Part shown: positions 48,392-61,304 of the stretch, in pieces | How positions within the stretch are numbered: position 1 is the first letter of the stretch | Layout of the letters: every line of letters starts with the position of its first letter | Assembly: GCA_963971225.1 (NCBI GenBank) | Contig: OZ020269.1 | Span: 30,111,783-30,175,782 of the forward strand | Direction: 5' to 3' | DNA length: 64,000 nt | DNA from: Melieria omissa | Lineage: Eukaryota > Arthropoda > Insecta > Diptera > Ulidiidae | Position numbers and translations under genes: made by a program | Notes under the pieces: generated by a model | Database searches by the model: none | Told to the model about the DNA's origin: nothing | The model's input: only the letters and a program-made list of their open reading frames with translations

Positions 48392-49604
48392 CAGTGTTGC
48401 CAGATACCTGAAGTGCCTTTCTCATCCATCTTAAAAAAGCTGAAATGTCCTCCCATAAATTTTAAAAATATCCTAAGAATCAAAAAAAAAAATTTCACTC
48501 TCAAATAAAGAATCAAAATTCCTATAAAAAATAAATGTATATTTAATGTTTAAACACAAAAAAAACATATAAAGAATCTTAAAAAAGCTGAAATTTCCTC
48601 CCCAAAAAATTTTCAAAATCTCCTAAAAATAAAAAAATAAATAAAAAATTCAATATAAACTAAAGCATTTCAATTCCTATAAAAAATAAATATATATTTA
48701 GATTTTTAACCACAAACAAAATATATGAAAAATCATAAAAAATCTGAAATTTCCTCCCAAAAATTTTAAAAATCTCCTAAAAATTAAAAAAAAATTCAAT
48801 ATAAACTTAATAATTACAATTCCTATAAAAAATAAATATATATTTATTTTTTTAACTCAAACAAAACATATAAATAATGTTGAAACAGCTGAAATTTCCT
48901 CCCAAAAATTAATAAAATCTCCTAAACATTAAAAAAATATTCACTATAAACTAAGGAACTAAAATTCCCATAAAAAATATATATGTGTTTCGTTTTTTTA
49001 ACACAAAACATACGAAATTTAAAAAAACTTGAATTTTGCTCCCAAAAATTTTAAAAATCTTCAAAAAATTAAAACAAACAAATTTCACTATAACCTATAG
49101 AATTTAAATTCCCATAAAAAATAAATATGTATATAGTTTTTTTAACACAAACAAAACAAATACAGAATCTTAAAAAAACTGAAATTTGATCCCAAAAATT
49201 AACAAAAACTCCTAATAAAAAATCTTAAAAACTGAAATTTCCTCCCAAAAATTTAAAAAATCTCCTAAAAATAAAAACAAGTTCACTATAAACTTAAGAA
49301 TTTCAATTCTCATAAAAAATAAATATATACATATATATTTTTTTTAACACAAAACAATATATAAAAAATTAGATCGATAGGAAATTTGCTTTTATAAACT
49401 TCCTTCATTGATTGCATAAATTATGCAGTGCGAAGCATTTCATTAGACACTTTAGGTTTTCAATATTCAAGGCTTCAGTGCCACAAATGATGTCCAAATA
49501 TGTAAACATCCAAATCTCCTAAACAATTCTTCCTCCCACAAATTATCCTAAAAGGCCAAGAATTTCCTAAATCTTAGAGGAAATCTCATGATCTGGCAAC
49601 ACTG
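48392..49604 (+). mobile_element. hAT-like element, 1,213 bp, internally tandem, perfect TSD
   Basis: CAGTGTTGCCAGAT at 48392 and ATCTGGCAACACTG ending at 49604 are flanked by an exact 8-bp duplication, ACAGGCAC (48384-48391 and 49605-49612). Inside, a unit of about 140-155 bp beginning 'CTTAAAAAAGCTGAAATTTC' recurs near 48431, 48579, 48735, 48880, 49019, 49170 and 49225 (the last interval short). Other family copies carry one such unit and are about 535-553 bp. No transposase. Confidence 0.9.
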
Positions 49605-50893
49605 ACAGGCACATAGTCACTGCTGTCCATTGTATTCCAAGTATTGCCTCTTGCTTTGACGGGCATGTGACCGAGTTTGCAACTACTTGAAGTAGATCTG
49701 GCCAGCCCCACCTTTGGGTGATACTTTGGCCTTCAGTGCAAAGCCTTTGTCACCAAGTATCTAACTTTTAAATGTCCACAAGACTCTTATTGCAAGAACG
49801 ATTTTCTTTCTTTCATGAGTTGTACGTTGTAGTCCCCTTTCATTCTTGGAAAACCCTTTTATTCTTCCCCAAGAAACCCCTCCACCTATGACTTGAAGCG
49901 CTTAGCGCATTGTTGCGGCCAGTTTGGGTGTAAGCATTTTTCAACTTTTGAAAGCTTCATTTAGCAACTGTCAGCTTCAGTGCCATCGAGTTGTGTTCAA
50001 ACTGCATGGCACCAGTTAATGGTTTGAAGCTGATGTTGATGGTTCTATTATTGAATTTTCAAAATTTGTTTTATCGCAAAGTGCCATGAATGGCCGTTTG
50101 TGGACATTGCAGAAAATTGATCAAGTCTCAACGGCTGCGTGGCAAATGTGGCTTTCAACAAAGTTTAATTGCGGTTCAACATGTCCATAAGTCGCTTTTG
50201 TTTTTTTTACTTTTTCAATTTTCCTTACAATCTAAAATTTCATTAAAAATTTCGCCATATTCGAAATGTCCGTAAGAATTTATGACAAAGTCTGCGCATT
50301 AATATTTTATGCCAAAAACATCTGTCAGCATGTTTAGTATGCAACAAATTTGTGCTTTGCTTTTCACCTGCGATTTTTAATGAATTTCTCCAGATTTAAC
50401 AGCTCGACGCATTCTTTTGCCGTCAACACTTCACTACAAGCAGAGCTAAGTGAAAATTTTTAATTTGTTGGTTTTTGTTTTTTGTTGGCATTTCACATGT
50501 ACGTGTGGCACTGCGAAATGGCGCGCTTTGACGCTGCGTGAGCGTTGCCACCTTGTGCACCAAACATAACAACAAAACAAGCTAAAACAGCGAAAAGTTG
50601 TACGAAAATATAACATGGAAAAGTTTGCAGTTGTCAAAACCGCAGCCGGCGCACTTGTTGTTGCTGCTGCCACTGCTGCCACGGCTGTCGCTGTGGCGGT
50701 TGTTATAGTAGCCAGCAAACCGAAAAGTTTGCAGCTGAAATTGTGTGTGAAAGTTTGCGTTTGCGGTGTGTCTGCACGGTTTCGCTGCGGTGCGCGAATG
50801 AAAACGTAAACGAAATGTAATTGTACAAGTTTCGGACCCCAAAATGTACTGCACCCAAAAACAATTATGTGCGTGTATGTGTGTTTTGTGGTA

Positions 50894-51275
50894 CAGTAAT
50901 ACCCGGCTATAGGCGCCATTCAGTGTGCAAAAACTCTGTTTCAAGGCTGAATTGTCGAAGAATTTCGGCATGAAAACCTGTTCAAGAGTTGAAGGCAGCG
51001 CTGTGGAGAGAAAATCTAAGGACTCACTATGGCAGTGAGTTGTATGAGACTCCTTTGCCATAAAAAACTGAAAAATTCCATAGTACTACAATACACCGTA
51101 TCCTGAAAAGTCCGACCTTGAGTAAAATCCTATCGATCTTACCGGAATGGCGTTCGCGCTGTCCCGAGAAAAAACAATAAACTCATCGGGCATCATCATC
51201 ATTTGAGGCCTCCGAGTGTACTTGCTGAGAACCAGCAACCTAACCTAACTTACCGCTTTTTATCAGCAATTACTG
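50894..51275. mobile_element. Possible TA-flanked DNA element, 382 bp
   Basis: TA + CAGTAAT at 50892-50900 and ATTACTG + TA at 51269-51277 form short inverted ends with a TA duplication. The left end, CAGTAATACCCGGCTATAGG, has a Tigger-like look. Beyond 7 bp the two ends agree poorly, so this is tentative. Confidence 0.35.
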
Positions 51276-51516
51276 TAGGAGCACATTTATTAGGAATTAC
51301 AGGGTTGCTGAGGAGAGTTAAAAACTAATATTTGTACAAATCTTTCTATTGATTAATTGATTTGCAATTATTGATTTTTTTACTGATTAATTGATTTTCA
51401 ATAGATTTAAATATCGACATATCTATGTCCTTGGGCTGCTTTGACGAGAATTGGTCCGGGTTTTAGAGAGTCAGATTTCATAACTCTTTTTTAAACGTTA
51501 CACGGTATTGCATTAA

Positions 51517-51736
51517 CCCTTTCGGGACGTAGTTTAATTTGAAAAACCAAAATACTCTTCGTAGAAATGTTTCCATGCTGTGAAAGTTGAGTTGAGACTT
51601 GACTGAAATTCTGAAATGATATTTTTTTCCAGAGACATGTAATACGAACAAATATTTTGCGTGGGTTATAAGATTTGAATAATTGTTTTGAGTTGAAAAC
51701 ATACTGGGACGTATAATCCCAGTACTCCCAAAAGGG
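51517..51736. mobile_element. piggyBac-like MITE (CCCTTTCG family), 220 bp
   Basis: TTAA at 51513-51516 precedes CCCTTTCGGGACGT. The inverted end, read on the minus strand, is CCCTTTTGGGAGTACT, followed by TTAA at 51737-51740. It is the shortest of the three family members here. The minus-strand frame at 51478-51873 runs across it and is not a gene. Confidence 0.8.
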
Positions 51737-52109
51737 TTAAGGTGAGGGATCCGATCACCTGAGCCCTTCCGGATAGAGAATCTACTACTATCTTGGGTAG
51801 AATTGCCACTGTTCTCTCCTTGAGATATGTTTTCAATGGTGTTTAGAAGAATTTTTGCATAACAAAAATGCAATCTATGGCTTTCTTTGCTTCAAATATT
51901 AATGTGGCTATATAAAATTTCATATCGAACAATCAACTTTAGGAAAGTCTTGAAAAAATTAAACAACTGTCTCATTTCATTTGACCTTCAGATTGATTTT
52001 TTTTGCTTTGCAACACTAACATCGAACAGTATCTTTTTTGAACATTCCGACTGACCAAAAATATTTAAAATAAAATATTTAGTACCAAAATCTCTAGGAG
52101 CGTAGAATA

Positions 52110-52166
52110 CAGGGGCGGACTTAGGAAAATATTTTGGGGGGTTTCAAAAAGTAATTCTTTAATACG
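52110..52166 (+). mobile_element. Left-end fragment of the 19560 hAT MITE family
   Basis: CAGGGGCGGACTTAGGAAAA, a G-run, then AAAAAGTAATTCTTTAATAC align with the first 55 bp or so of the element at 19560. No right end was found, so the copy is truncated or rearranged. Confidence 0.75.
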
Positions 52167-53507
52167 TTAATACTCTTTAATACTTTAACATTCCCCTGAA
52201 CACACAAACACATATGAACATATAAAGTTACGAAATCGCTTCAACTAGAAATTGAATTAAATTCTACACACACAAAACTATGGCAACTTTAAAGTATCAA
52301 AGCGTTAAACGACTGCCACGTCACCACATGAGCTGCTTAAAACAATTGTCGCCGTCCGACAAGTTCAGTTCTCCCCCTTTCTGCTGCATCACCCAAGTGC
52401 GTATTATTTCCTCTTTAGCATCACCTGTGGCACAGCTTCGCACATTTTTTACACTTTTGGCACATTTGCCACCAGCGACGCGTCGCGTTGTTCGCTTCAA
52501 CTAAAATAAAAATTTAAAGCAACATTAAATGTCCGCCCGCTTTGCCAGCTGTGCACCGCAATTTCTATGGCAATTTAGTCGTCAACACGCAACATCTGTC
52601 GCTGCTTCCTGTCTTGTGTTGGTTTTGTTGTCATTGTTGTTGCAGCAGCAGCTGTTTCGCAGCCAGTGCGCTGCTGTTGTTATTCCTGGTTTGGCATTAT
52701 CCTTTGTGGCAGTCATTTCGCTTCGCAACGCCTCAAACAGCATTAAAACACAAAGCAGCAACTGTGGCAGCAACAACAAAAGTATATAGTAGCAACAATA
52801 ACAATGGCATTGGCATCAAGTTCACTGCGCAAATAGTCATTCAACATTTTCTGGTTCATCTGCAGCGGTGGCTGCCGCAATTCTGCTCTCTGCTTCACTG
52901 CAGGTACGAATGGGCGTTGTTTATGTTATTGTTGTTGTTGTTATTGTCAATGCTACTGTCAGTTGTAGTGCTTAAAAATTGTATTTGCTTTTTCTTTTGC
53001 AAAACGAAACGAAATTGTTGTCCTCATTGTGCAAGTATGCGTGTGCCACCTGATGTGAATGTGGTGTGAGGAAAAAACGATTGCAGCTCATTTATGCTAC
53101 AAGGCCCGATGGCAACATTATGTGTGGTGCTGCATTGATGCAGTGAACAAACTGCAAATTGGAAAAAGGCTGAGACAATGTGCATCTGCGTTGCAAACCA
53201 AATAATGAAACAATGAAGTGTGCGAGAGAGACACAACCGATGTCATTGAAACACCCACAACGAAATGTTGTTCGTTGTATGCATTTAAATTTGAAATTGA
53301 AGGCTTCAAATTTACTACTGTGGGTATACAAAAGAAATACAACTCCGTCGAAAAGGAATTGTTAACTCGGCGCTGTTTACTTTGAAAAGGTAGATGACTC
53401 ACTGTTGGGGTTAAGAGGCCCATTGTGTCACCACGAGATCACTGTGTCAAAAGTGTGAGGAAAAATATTCGCAGGGTCAAAGAATTATTTCACGAAGGTG
53501 TCGTACG

Positions 53508-53750
53508 CAGAGTTGCCGCTTTTGGTCTTTTCGGACCAAAATTGGTCAGATTTTTTTACATTGGTCCGTTGGTCTGCTTGAACTAATTTCGGTCCGTTTT
53601 GTGATATGAATATCTTTTCATTAACGCCCGAAATTTATAAAAAAAAATAAAATTGTAATTTAAAAATTACTTTAAAGATAACGCAAATTTTTAATTTGGT
53701 CGGTTGAGATCGGATTTGGTCGGAAAAAAATTGTTCAAGTGGCAAAATTG
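53508..53750. mobile_element. hAT-type MITE, 243 bp, perfect 8-bp TSD
   Basis: GTCGTACG is duplicated exactly at 53500-53507 and 53751-53758. The ends are CAGAGTTGCCGCTTTTG (left) and, inverted, CAATTTTGCCACTTG (right). The interior is rich in 'TTGGTC' words ('TTGGTCCGTTGGTCTG', 'GATTTGGTCGG'). The GTTGCC-like end resembles the larger hAT family here, but the interior is unrelated. Confidence 0.8.
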
Positions 53751-56012
53751 GTCGTACGACTCAGAAACGAAGTGTGCTGCTCTCTGAAACTTTATTTGGC
53801 TGCTTGGGTTGTTTGCAGAAATCGCAGTTAGAGTCAATAAAAAAGATGCTCTGGGAGAGAGAGAGAGATAGATAAGCGAGATGCCTTGGGAGTTCTAAAG
53901 ACCATTTTGATTGGTCTTTGAAGCCATTTCATGCTTTTACTACTTGCTTTGTCCAATTAGTTCAGTTGCTCTGCAGTTCGTCAGGATATTTCTGAAAGCA
54001 GGCTATATATAAATGGTATGATCAGTCATCTCAGCTGATGACAGTTTTTCTATGTTATATCATGGAACCTCAAAGCTCTGTTACTCGTTTGCCTGACAGA
54101 GAGTCTCTTTTTAACCAGGAAAGAAGCATCGAAAGCCCCAGGTCAATGCGGGACTTTAAACCGCTGAGGCCTCCTCTCGTCTGGACGGTTAACTCTCTGA
54201 CAGATAGTATGCTATGCTCCATTTGCAATGGTGTTGTAGAATCTTTGAATGAGGGATCTGTAAAGTTCTTTAAGTATACTTATAGTCGAGTTCTTCAAAT
54301 TCATCTGAGTGCTAGTATGGTCTATATTTGATTTCATTTATCATTGACTTGACTTTAAACTTGTGTGCAAAGTCCTGTTAGTTTAACATACGAGAAAATA
54401 AGTCATGCATTTAAGGGTTAAGCAATCGAATTTGCTTTTTAATACAAAAGGGGACACAAGTTCATTCAATCCAGGAGAAATTTTTTATAAGACATTTTTT
54501 ATGACTCTCAAATAAGTATTTGACTTTTTTAGCCCTTTTTTGGAACAATTTCAAGTTCAAAGTTTAATCTGAAACGCCCTCAACTCACTGAACCGTAGGT
54601 CATAGTCGTTGCAAGCAGTTGAAATCCGCACCAGCTGCTGGCATAGTTGAATTGCTTAAACACTTTTAAACGGTGCAATTTTGTTAAATACCGCACCACA
54701 CGGCGCGCCCCCCGCCCCCGCAACCGGAGTGGCAAAGTTGGCACCACTTGTCATTTCCACATGTTGCACTGAGTGCGCCGCGCACTTGGGCCAACTATGT
54801 TGCCAACTATGCACGTTGCACTTTTAATTGCCACGGCGCACTTAAGCACACGTGCACGTATGTAGTTGCCGCGCTTTGCGGAGTCCTGGCCCGAGTGCAC
54901 AGAGTGCGAACGCACGACAAAATTAACACTTCACCGCGGCAAGAGGAGCGGAAGCGTGGCACTCGTTACTGTCAAACGTCGGTGGCAATGACAGCGGTCG
55001 TCTTTGCACGCCTGTCAATCGAATGTCATAATGGTTTTCATTAGGTTTTTCACTGTCAACGTGTCGGATGTGGCGTAATGCGCAGCTCGAGTACATAAGA
55101 AGACACTTAAATAAATGCTTTATTGGGCCCCGTGGGTACGCGGTGTGCGCGTCAGGCAAATGAGCAGAAAATCAACAAGCACAAAAAACATACCAGCAAA
55201 CAACAGCAACAACAACATCCGTGCCACTCTCAATGCCAATTCCCACGATGGCGTTTCGCAAAACGTACTCGAATCAATGCGCTCAAGGGGGGCCGAAGCA
55301 TTGCGCGCTCCAGTGAGCAATTCACTGCGAAATGAGATACAAATGTTGCCAGGGCGCAAATAAAAGCGAAGCACCAACGACGAGTGGGGAACATGGCGCG
55401 GAGAAAAACAACATAAAATGAATTTATTGCATTTGCAACATGAAATAATGAACATCAATCTCCCGTCAATTGCCAACAATAACACACAACGGCAACAGCG
55501 GTGGCAACATAGCAACGAACAATGCCAACAATCAATGATTATCTTTGACAATTGCAAGAGTGACAAGCGCGCTTACACATCGATACACACACATACTCAC
55601 ATACACACACACATACGCATGCGAACGAAACACTCACATAAACACTCATGAATGAATTGTTGCTGGCAGCCGCCTAGTGGGGAGCAAGTGAAAATCACCA
55701 GCAACAACAACACAACTAAGGCAAGTCGCAACGCTACGAAAATAATCAAGTGAGCAACATTGGTGTTTTATGCGTTCCCCTCCTCGCACTGCGCGTCGCT
55801 CCGGCTGCTCCAGAAAAATAAGTGGATAAGTTGAAGAAGAAGAAGAGCGGCCTGACCTGGCAAAAAATAGAGCAGAAAAAACATTGCAAAGTTGTTGGTG
55901 CTCGGTGTTAGGGATGTGCTCAACAATTTTCAAAGATTCGCCATATTGAAGGATTTGACAGGGTTTTTTGAAATGGTTTTTTAATTCAAAATATGAAGTA
56001 AATATGAAATAA

Positions 56013-56421
56013 TAAAAATAAAATAAAATAAAATAAAATAAAATAAAATAAAATAAAATAAAATCCAAAAACAAAATAAAATAAAATAAAATAAAATAAA
56101 ATAAAATAAAATAAAATAAAATAAAATAAAATAAAATAAAATAAAATAAAATAAAATAAAATAAAATAAAATAGAATAAAATAAAATAAAATAAAATAAA
56201 ATAAAATAAAATAAAATATAAAAAAATAAAATATAATAAAATATAATAAAATATAATAACAAAAATTAAAATAAAATAAAATAAAATAAAATAAAATAAA
56301 ATAAAATAAAATAAAATAAAATAAAATAAAATAAACTAAAAAAAAATAAAATAAAACCAAATAATAAAATGATATAAAATAAAATAAAATAAAATAAAAT
56401 AAAATAAAATAAAATAAAATA
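56013..56421. repeat. Long AAAAT pentanucleotide array, about 410 bp
   Basis: Roughly 80 tandem AAAAT/ATAAA units occur with a few interruptions (near 56064, 56173, 56216-56262 and 56333-56375). The minus-strand frames reading repeated Ile-Leu-Phe-Tyr-Phe are products of the 5-bp unit in a 15-bp reading period, not proteins. The array is likely length-polymorphic. Confidence 0.95.
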
Positions 56422-56465
56422 AATAAATAAAATGCCATAAATGATATACTTCACCCCGGCATGTT

Positions 56466-56559
56466 TTCTTAGTTGGAGTTTTTCCTTTCAAATTATATGA
56501 AAATCGTTAAATCTTGATACCATAAATTTTTTTATTTTTTTCCATGAAACGAATCACTG
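56466..56559 (+). mobile_element. Right-end fragment of the CAGTGATT-ended repeat
   Basis: 'TTAGTTGGAGTTTTTCCTTT' through 'CATGAAACGAATCACTG' matches the last 95 bp or so of copy A (to 26138). It lies directly after the AAAAT array. The remainder of the element is missing. Confidence 0.65.
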
Positions 56560-58237
56560 CGCAAAAGTGTGTTTCGACATAGCAAACTAATAAAAGTTGA
56601 AATAAAATCTACAAATCAACTTTTATATAGATTCGAAACCCATGCGCACTGGCCGCCTCATTTAAAATCCATATCCGCTTAGTACAAATCATCACATCCG
56701 CATCCGCTTTCGTTCCATCCCTAATCGTTCATGCGTTCACTGCTGCGTTGTGTTTGCACCATTCCGGCTGTCAGTTAACTGCTGGTACTGTTGGCAGCAG
56801 AGAGGCCTTTTTGATGTTGGCGACGCTGTTTGTTGTTGATTTAAATTTCATTTTGACTTTTTCGAAACTTCTTGGCATTGTGCAATTTCAACAGCCAGCA
56901 TTCAGCCGCCGTATACCCAGGGGATCTCTACGAGTTGTGCTTTGAAATTACGATTTTTTAATGCTCGACTCCCACGAGTCCGCTGCCAAGCCTCAATGCT
57001 CATCAAAAATGTTGTCTATAGTCAGAACAAGCGAGCCAAGGAGTGAACGTTGTTCTCAAATTGTATTGGCACCATATAGCTTGTAGGTATATGTGTTAAA
57101 TGTTTGCTGTATGTGTGTATTGAATTTGCTACGAATTTGTGAAATGTTTCTAGTTTCAGGCTTAAAGCGTTTCAAATATTTATACACAAGTTAAATTTCT
57201 TAGAAATAATTTATGAAGTTCATAAAGTATTTATTGACCACTTGTGCTGAAAACTTACACTACTACATAGAAAACTGGCAGAAAACTTTAACTACGAGTC
57301 GTGGGCACTCAGCAGTCATCTGTGTTGTGTGTAAATTTTCCGGCAGATAGAAAGGACCTGAGGTCCTTCAATTGGACCACAAACAGCGAGTTGGGGGCTG
57401 TTCCGAAGGCTGCTTTAGACTCGCGTTACAGTGCTCTAACCAGACAAGGCCCAGCTGTCACCAAAATAAAATATTTTACCAAAATATTTTATCCATTTTT
57501 GACATCACATCAGTTACTTTTCTACCACTTGACACATACGTAATTGCATTTGTTAAATATTCTGACACACACACACACACATTACTTATCATCATTAACA
57601 GCCCGTTAGCACATTTTAATACCAATCGAAATTTGCTCAGCTTTGAGCATTTATTACGAAAGCATAGCTGAGGCTTTGGCTGATTGCAAGTAATTTCTCA
57701 ACTCTGGGCAAATAAATTCACCTTACGACTTTTGCCTCGAGGCAACTCGGCACCTTTTGCACCTCCCGTCAATCAAGTTGCCAGATAGCCGGTCAGTCAG
57801 TCAGTCAGTTAGTTAAACAGCCAGAGCTGTGAATTGTGCAGGTTTCGATGGCTGCCGGTGTGAACTGATTTTCTTCGCACACAAGCTTCCATTTCAATGT
57901 TCGACATGAATTACGATTAATTTAATTTGTTTTAGCAAACAAAGGCAGCAACTGCAACACGCAGCAGGAGTTGCAGTTTGCTTTGGTTTAGCTCGAATTT
58001 TGTTATTATTATAATTGTTTACTTGTTTATTGCTATAACAATGGTCAACAACAAATCAATTCTGTTGACACAAGTGTGGTGACAAATGTGTACTTTACTG
58101 GAATGTAGGAGGAGCCAACTCGGACGCACAAAGGTGAGAAGGGGCGCATTCCTGTGATTGTTGTTGTTGTTGTTTTTGTCCAACCCAATGGTCATTGAAG
58201 GTAAATAAGTGTTCAAGCAATTGCTCCATGAAGAAAG

Positions 58238-58570
58238 AATTCGATAACAGTTTTGATTGTGCGGCTTCGATTTGGTTTTGGCAAAAATTGTTTGAAATGT
58301 TATAAAAAATAATTGTTGTTTTATTAAATGAAAATGTTTAAAATTAATAGAAAGAAATATTATTTTAATTGTTTGTAAATAATTATGTGTCTACTCCTCA
58401 TCTATAATTCTAAGCCTGCAACTAAAAGAAAGAATTCAATCGCAGTTTTGATTGTGCGGCTTCGATTTGGTTTTGGCAAACTTTTTTTTAAGTGCTATAA
58501 ACAATAAATTTTGTTTACTTAATAAAAATTTTTCAATTTAAAAAAATATTTTTATTTTTTGTAAATAATT
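58238..58570. repeat. Tandem duplication, about 198-bp spacing, two copies
   Basis: 'CAGTTTTGATTGTGCGGCTT' followed by 'CGATTTGGTTTTGGCAAA' occurs near 58245 and 58443. The shared sequence extends to 'TTTGTAAATAATTATGT'. Non-coding. Confidence 0.8.
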
Positions 58571-61304
58571 ATGTATCTGCTATTCAAAAAGAATAACTAT
58601 TACTATTAAAAAATAAAAACAAAAACGAAAGAAAATCATACATTTGCAAGTCAGATTTCGATCAAATTTTATTACAAATAATTGTGGCTATGTTTTGTAT
58701 ATAACATAATTTTAATGACCAACATGAGACTGTTTGGAGATTCCATGCTTTTCATATAATTTCCATGATTTTTTGGCACATTTCGGTTGGTATTTTGTTC
58801 AATGACTACGAAAATGCGTTTTATGACCTTCTTTATGACTTTTATTTTTATTGTTCTAGATTGAGTGAATTGTCCACAGAGACAAATTCTTTTGTGTTAT
58901 AAAAGAGTGATACAAAAAAGCCCAACAGTGTCAAATCGAGTGGTCTTTGAGGCCGCCAAATCTTGAAATTACATGTAGCAAGGGATTTGTGTGGCTTGTG
59001 GTGACGTCTTGTTGAAACCACAAATTTTCCAGATTCCATGATTGCAGAACACCATAAAATAGTATGAGTTATGCACCATTAGTCACAGAGATCTTCTAGG
59101 GATAATGTCTGACATAATGACAAATCTCACTACAAATCTCACCTTTCTTCAAATTGATTTTTGGCATTTGTCAAATGGCAGTGCGAGTATATAAAAAAGC
59201 AATAGTACGAATATATAAAAAATCGAGTATCGTATTCCGATTCTAAGGTCAATGCAGTCGGCGCCAAACGCTGAAGAGCATTGCACACAGCTTCAGGTGA
59301 ACCGCAAATATGCCGCAAAGGATACTTGAAGCAGCGAGTGGCCACGTTGACAACTGTAGTAACGCACACGAAAATTTGCGGAAAATCGCCGCCGCACAAT
59401 TGGCAACTTGGAGCTTCGAAATGCACTGCGACGAGTTTTGGCGAGCAATTAAAAATTTTACAAGCACTTTTCAAACGACGCAGCGTCGAACGCTCTCGAG
59501 CGCGCTCCACACATTTTGATTATGTAATTACGCGCGCCATCTTACACGCCTTCGACTGCGGCCCAGTTCGGTTCGCAGCCTTGGCTCAATTTAATTAATG
59601 CAATGCCTATGCCACGCACGCTGGGCCGCCAGCTGCCAGCTGCCGCGTTTGTTGCTGCTTGTTGTTGCCACACGCAGCGCGCAACCCCATCCATCCGCGA
59701 CACGAGGAGGCGACATGGCGCGACACGACACGCACTGCCGTCCGCAGCACTTTTTCCTCATTAAAGCAAGAACCCTTTGTGATTTTCTTGTTCATTTCAT
59801 CGTCGCGGCCGCCTACGCGAGTTGCCATTAAATTTTTTATGACTTTGCTACGACTGCGGCTTCGGTGCCATTAATAGCGAATCCTTGTTTTTCAGTTACG
59901 GATTTTTTGTTTTGCTTTCGCTGCTTTTCTATTACTCGACTTTTGCTTTTGTTCAATGGGCAATGTGTCTATGTGTGTGTGTGTGTTGGTATCATAAAAT
60001 TAATTCAGAATGTCCTCGCTGTCCTCGTTGTCCTCGCATGCGCTTTGTGCGCATTGTGCGCATTTCACCTTCACCCGTCGAGCTCGTTTCGTTCGCCATT
60101 CCAACCTCCATTCATTCATACACTCGCACTGCTCTATTTGACAAAATGTTAACCTTTTCATCGTTGCGCACACTTTATTCACGCATCCATCACCCACGGC
60201 TGCGCTTTTTAACGGCCGCAAATTAATTTCGCGAGCCCACAATGACTGCAACTTATTACATTAACAACGAGCGGCCATTATTCCATTCGTATCGCGGCTG
60301 TTGTTGTGCGGCGGCGGCGCCTGCGAATTGAACTGCGCGGCGTCCATGAAAGGACACACACAGTTAATTGTGTGCGGCGCTCGTTTGTGTTCCTTTTACT
60401 GTTTCGTCCCTTTTATTGTGAATTTCATAATTAGCGGAATTGTGTGTGGCTTTGTGGTGTATGGCGATTATTACAGCGAATACATTGTGAAAGCGAATCG
60501 ATTTGCTTTATGAAGTGCATTTTTTATTTGGTTTCAAAGGCTTAATTGTCATTGCAATTGCCTTGGCGAAGGCGCTCATTGCCTTTTTGAATAGTGTGAA
60601 AAACACTGAAACAAGTTGTTGCATGCGGTTCAGCAACACTGTGCTACATTGAATAAAATTCGAACCAGAACACCGACGAAATTTGGCTTGTGGGTGAAAA
60701 CAATTAGATTTTCAGATCTCATCATTATTTGTATCAATATTTGAATAAATTTCAATTCAAAATTGATGCTTAAAATTACATCTAATATAGAGTGAAAAAT
60801 CAATATAAAAGTTGTTCCAATAAATGTGCACAATTTAAATTGTTTGGCATTTTGTTCGATTCAAGTGGCATCTATGAAATGTTACAGCTTTCGTTTGAGA
60901 TTTTTTGCGACTATTAAAAATGAAGCAATAGACAAAAAAGAATGCTTTGTCATTGTGAAAACATTAGATTTATTGAAGCAAATAATTTCCAGCCACAGTC
61001 ATCTCACGAAATTGCGATGTCAATTAGGCAGATTGAGTGATTTAATGTCCCAAATAAATTGAGTCAATTTAGTTTTTATTTTGATTTAACGTTTTTGCTA
61101 TTCACACACTTCAATTTAGCTGTTATCGGGAATGTTATTGAACATTAGACTGGATTTAGTGCACGATTTTTCGATTTTGATGCTCCGCAACCTCTCATTC
61201 TATGCGGTTTGGTGAAAAAGTGCATGAGCCAAACAATTTTGGGGCTAAGGTGGGGCTAAATGGCGTCGCATCGAAGTCAAAGTTTACATAAAAGTTGGGA
61301 AATT

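Noticed and set aside
50615..50809. Ala/Val-rich 64-codon frame
   Set aside because: Arises from GCTGCTGCC-type repeats; the opposite strand is open for over 150 codons too.
54038..54331. A 97-codon frame with ordinary-looking composition
   Set aside because: No recognised domain, no splice or promoter context. It lies inside the scabrous intron. Kept as unproven; codon-conservation analysis would decide.
55981..56454. Minus-strand frames of 62-150 codons of Phe/Tyr/Ile/Leu
   Set aside because: A pure product of the AAAAT array read in a 15-bp period.
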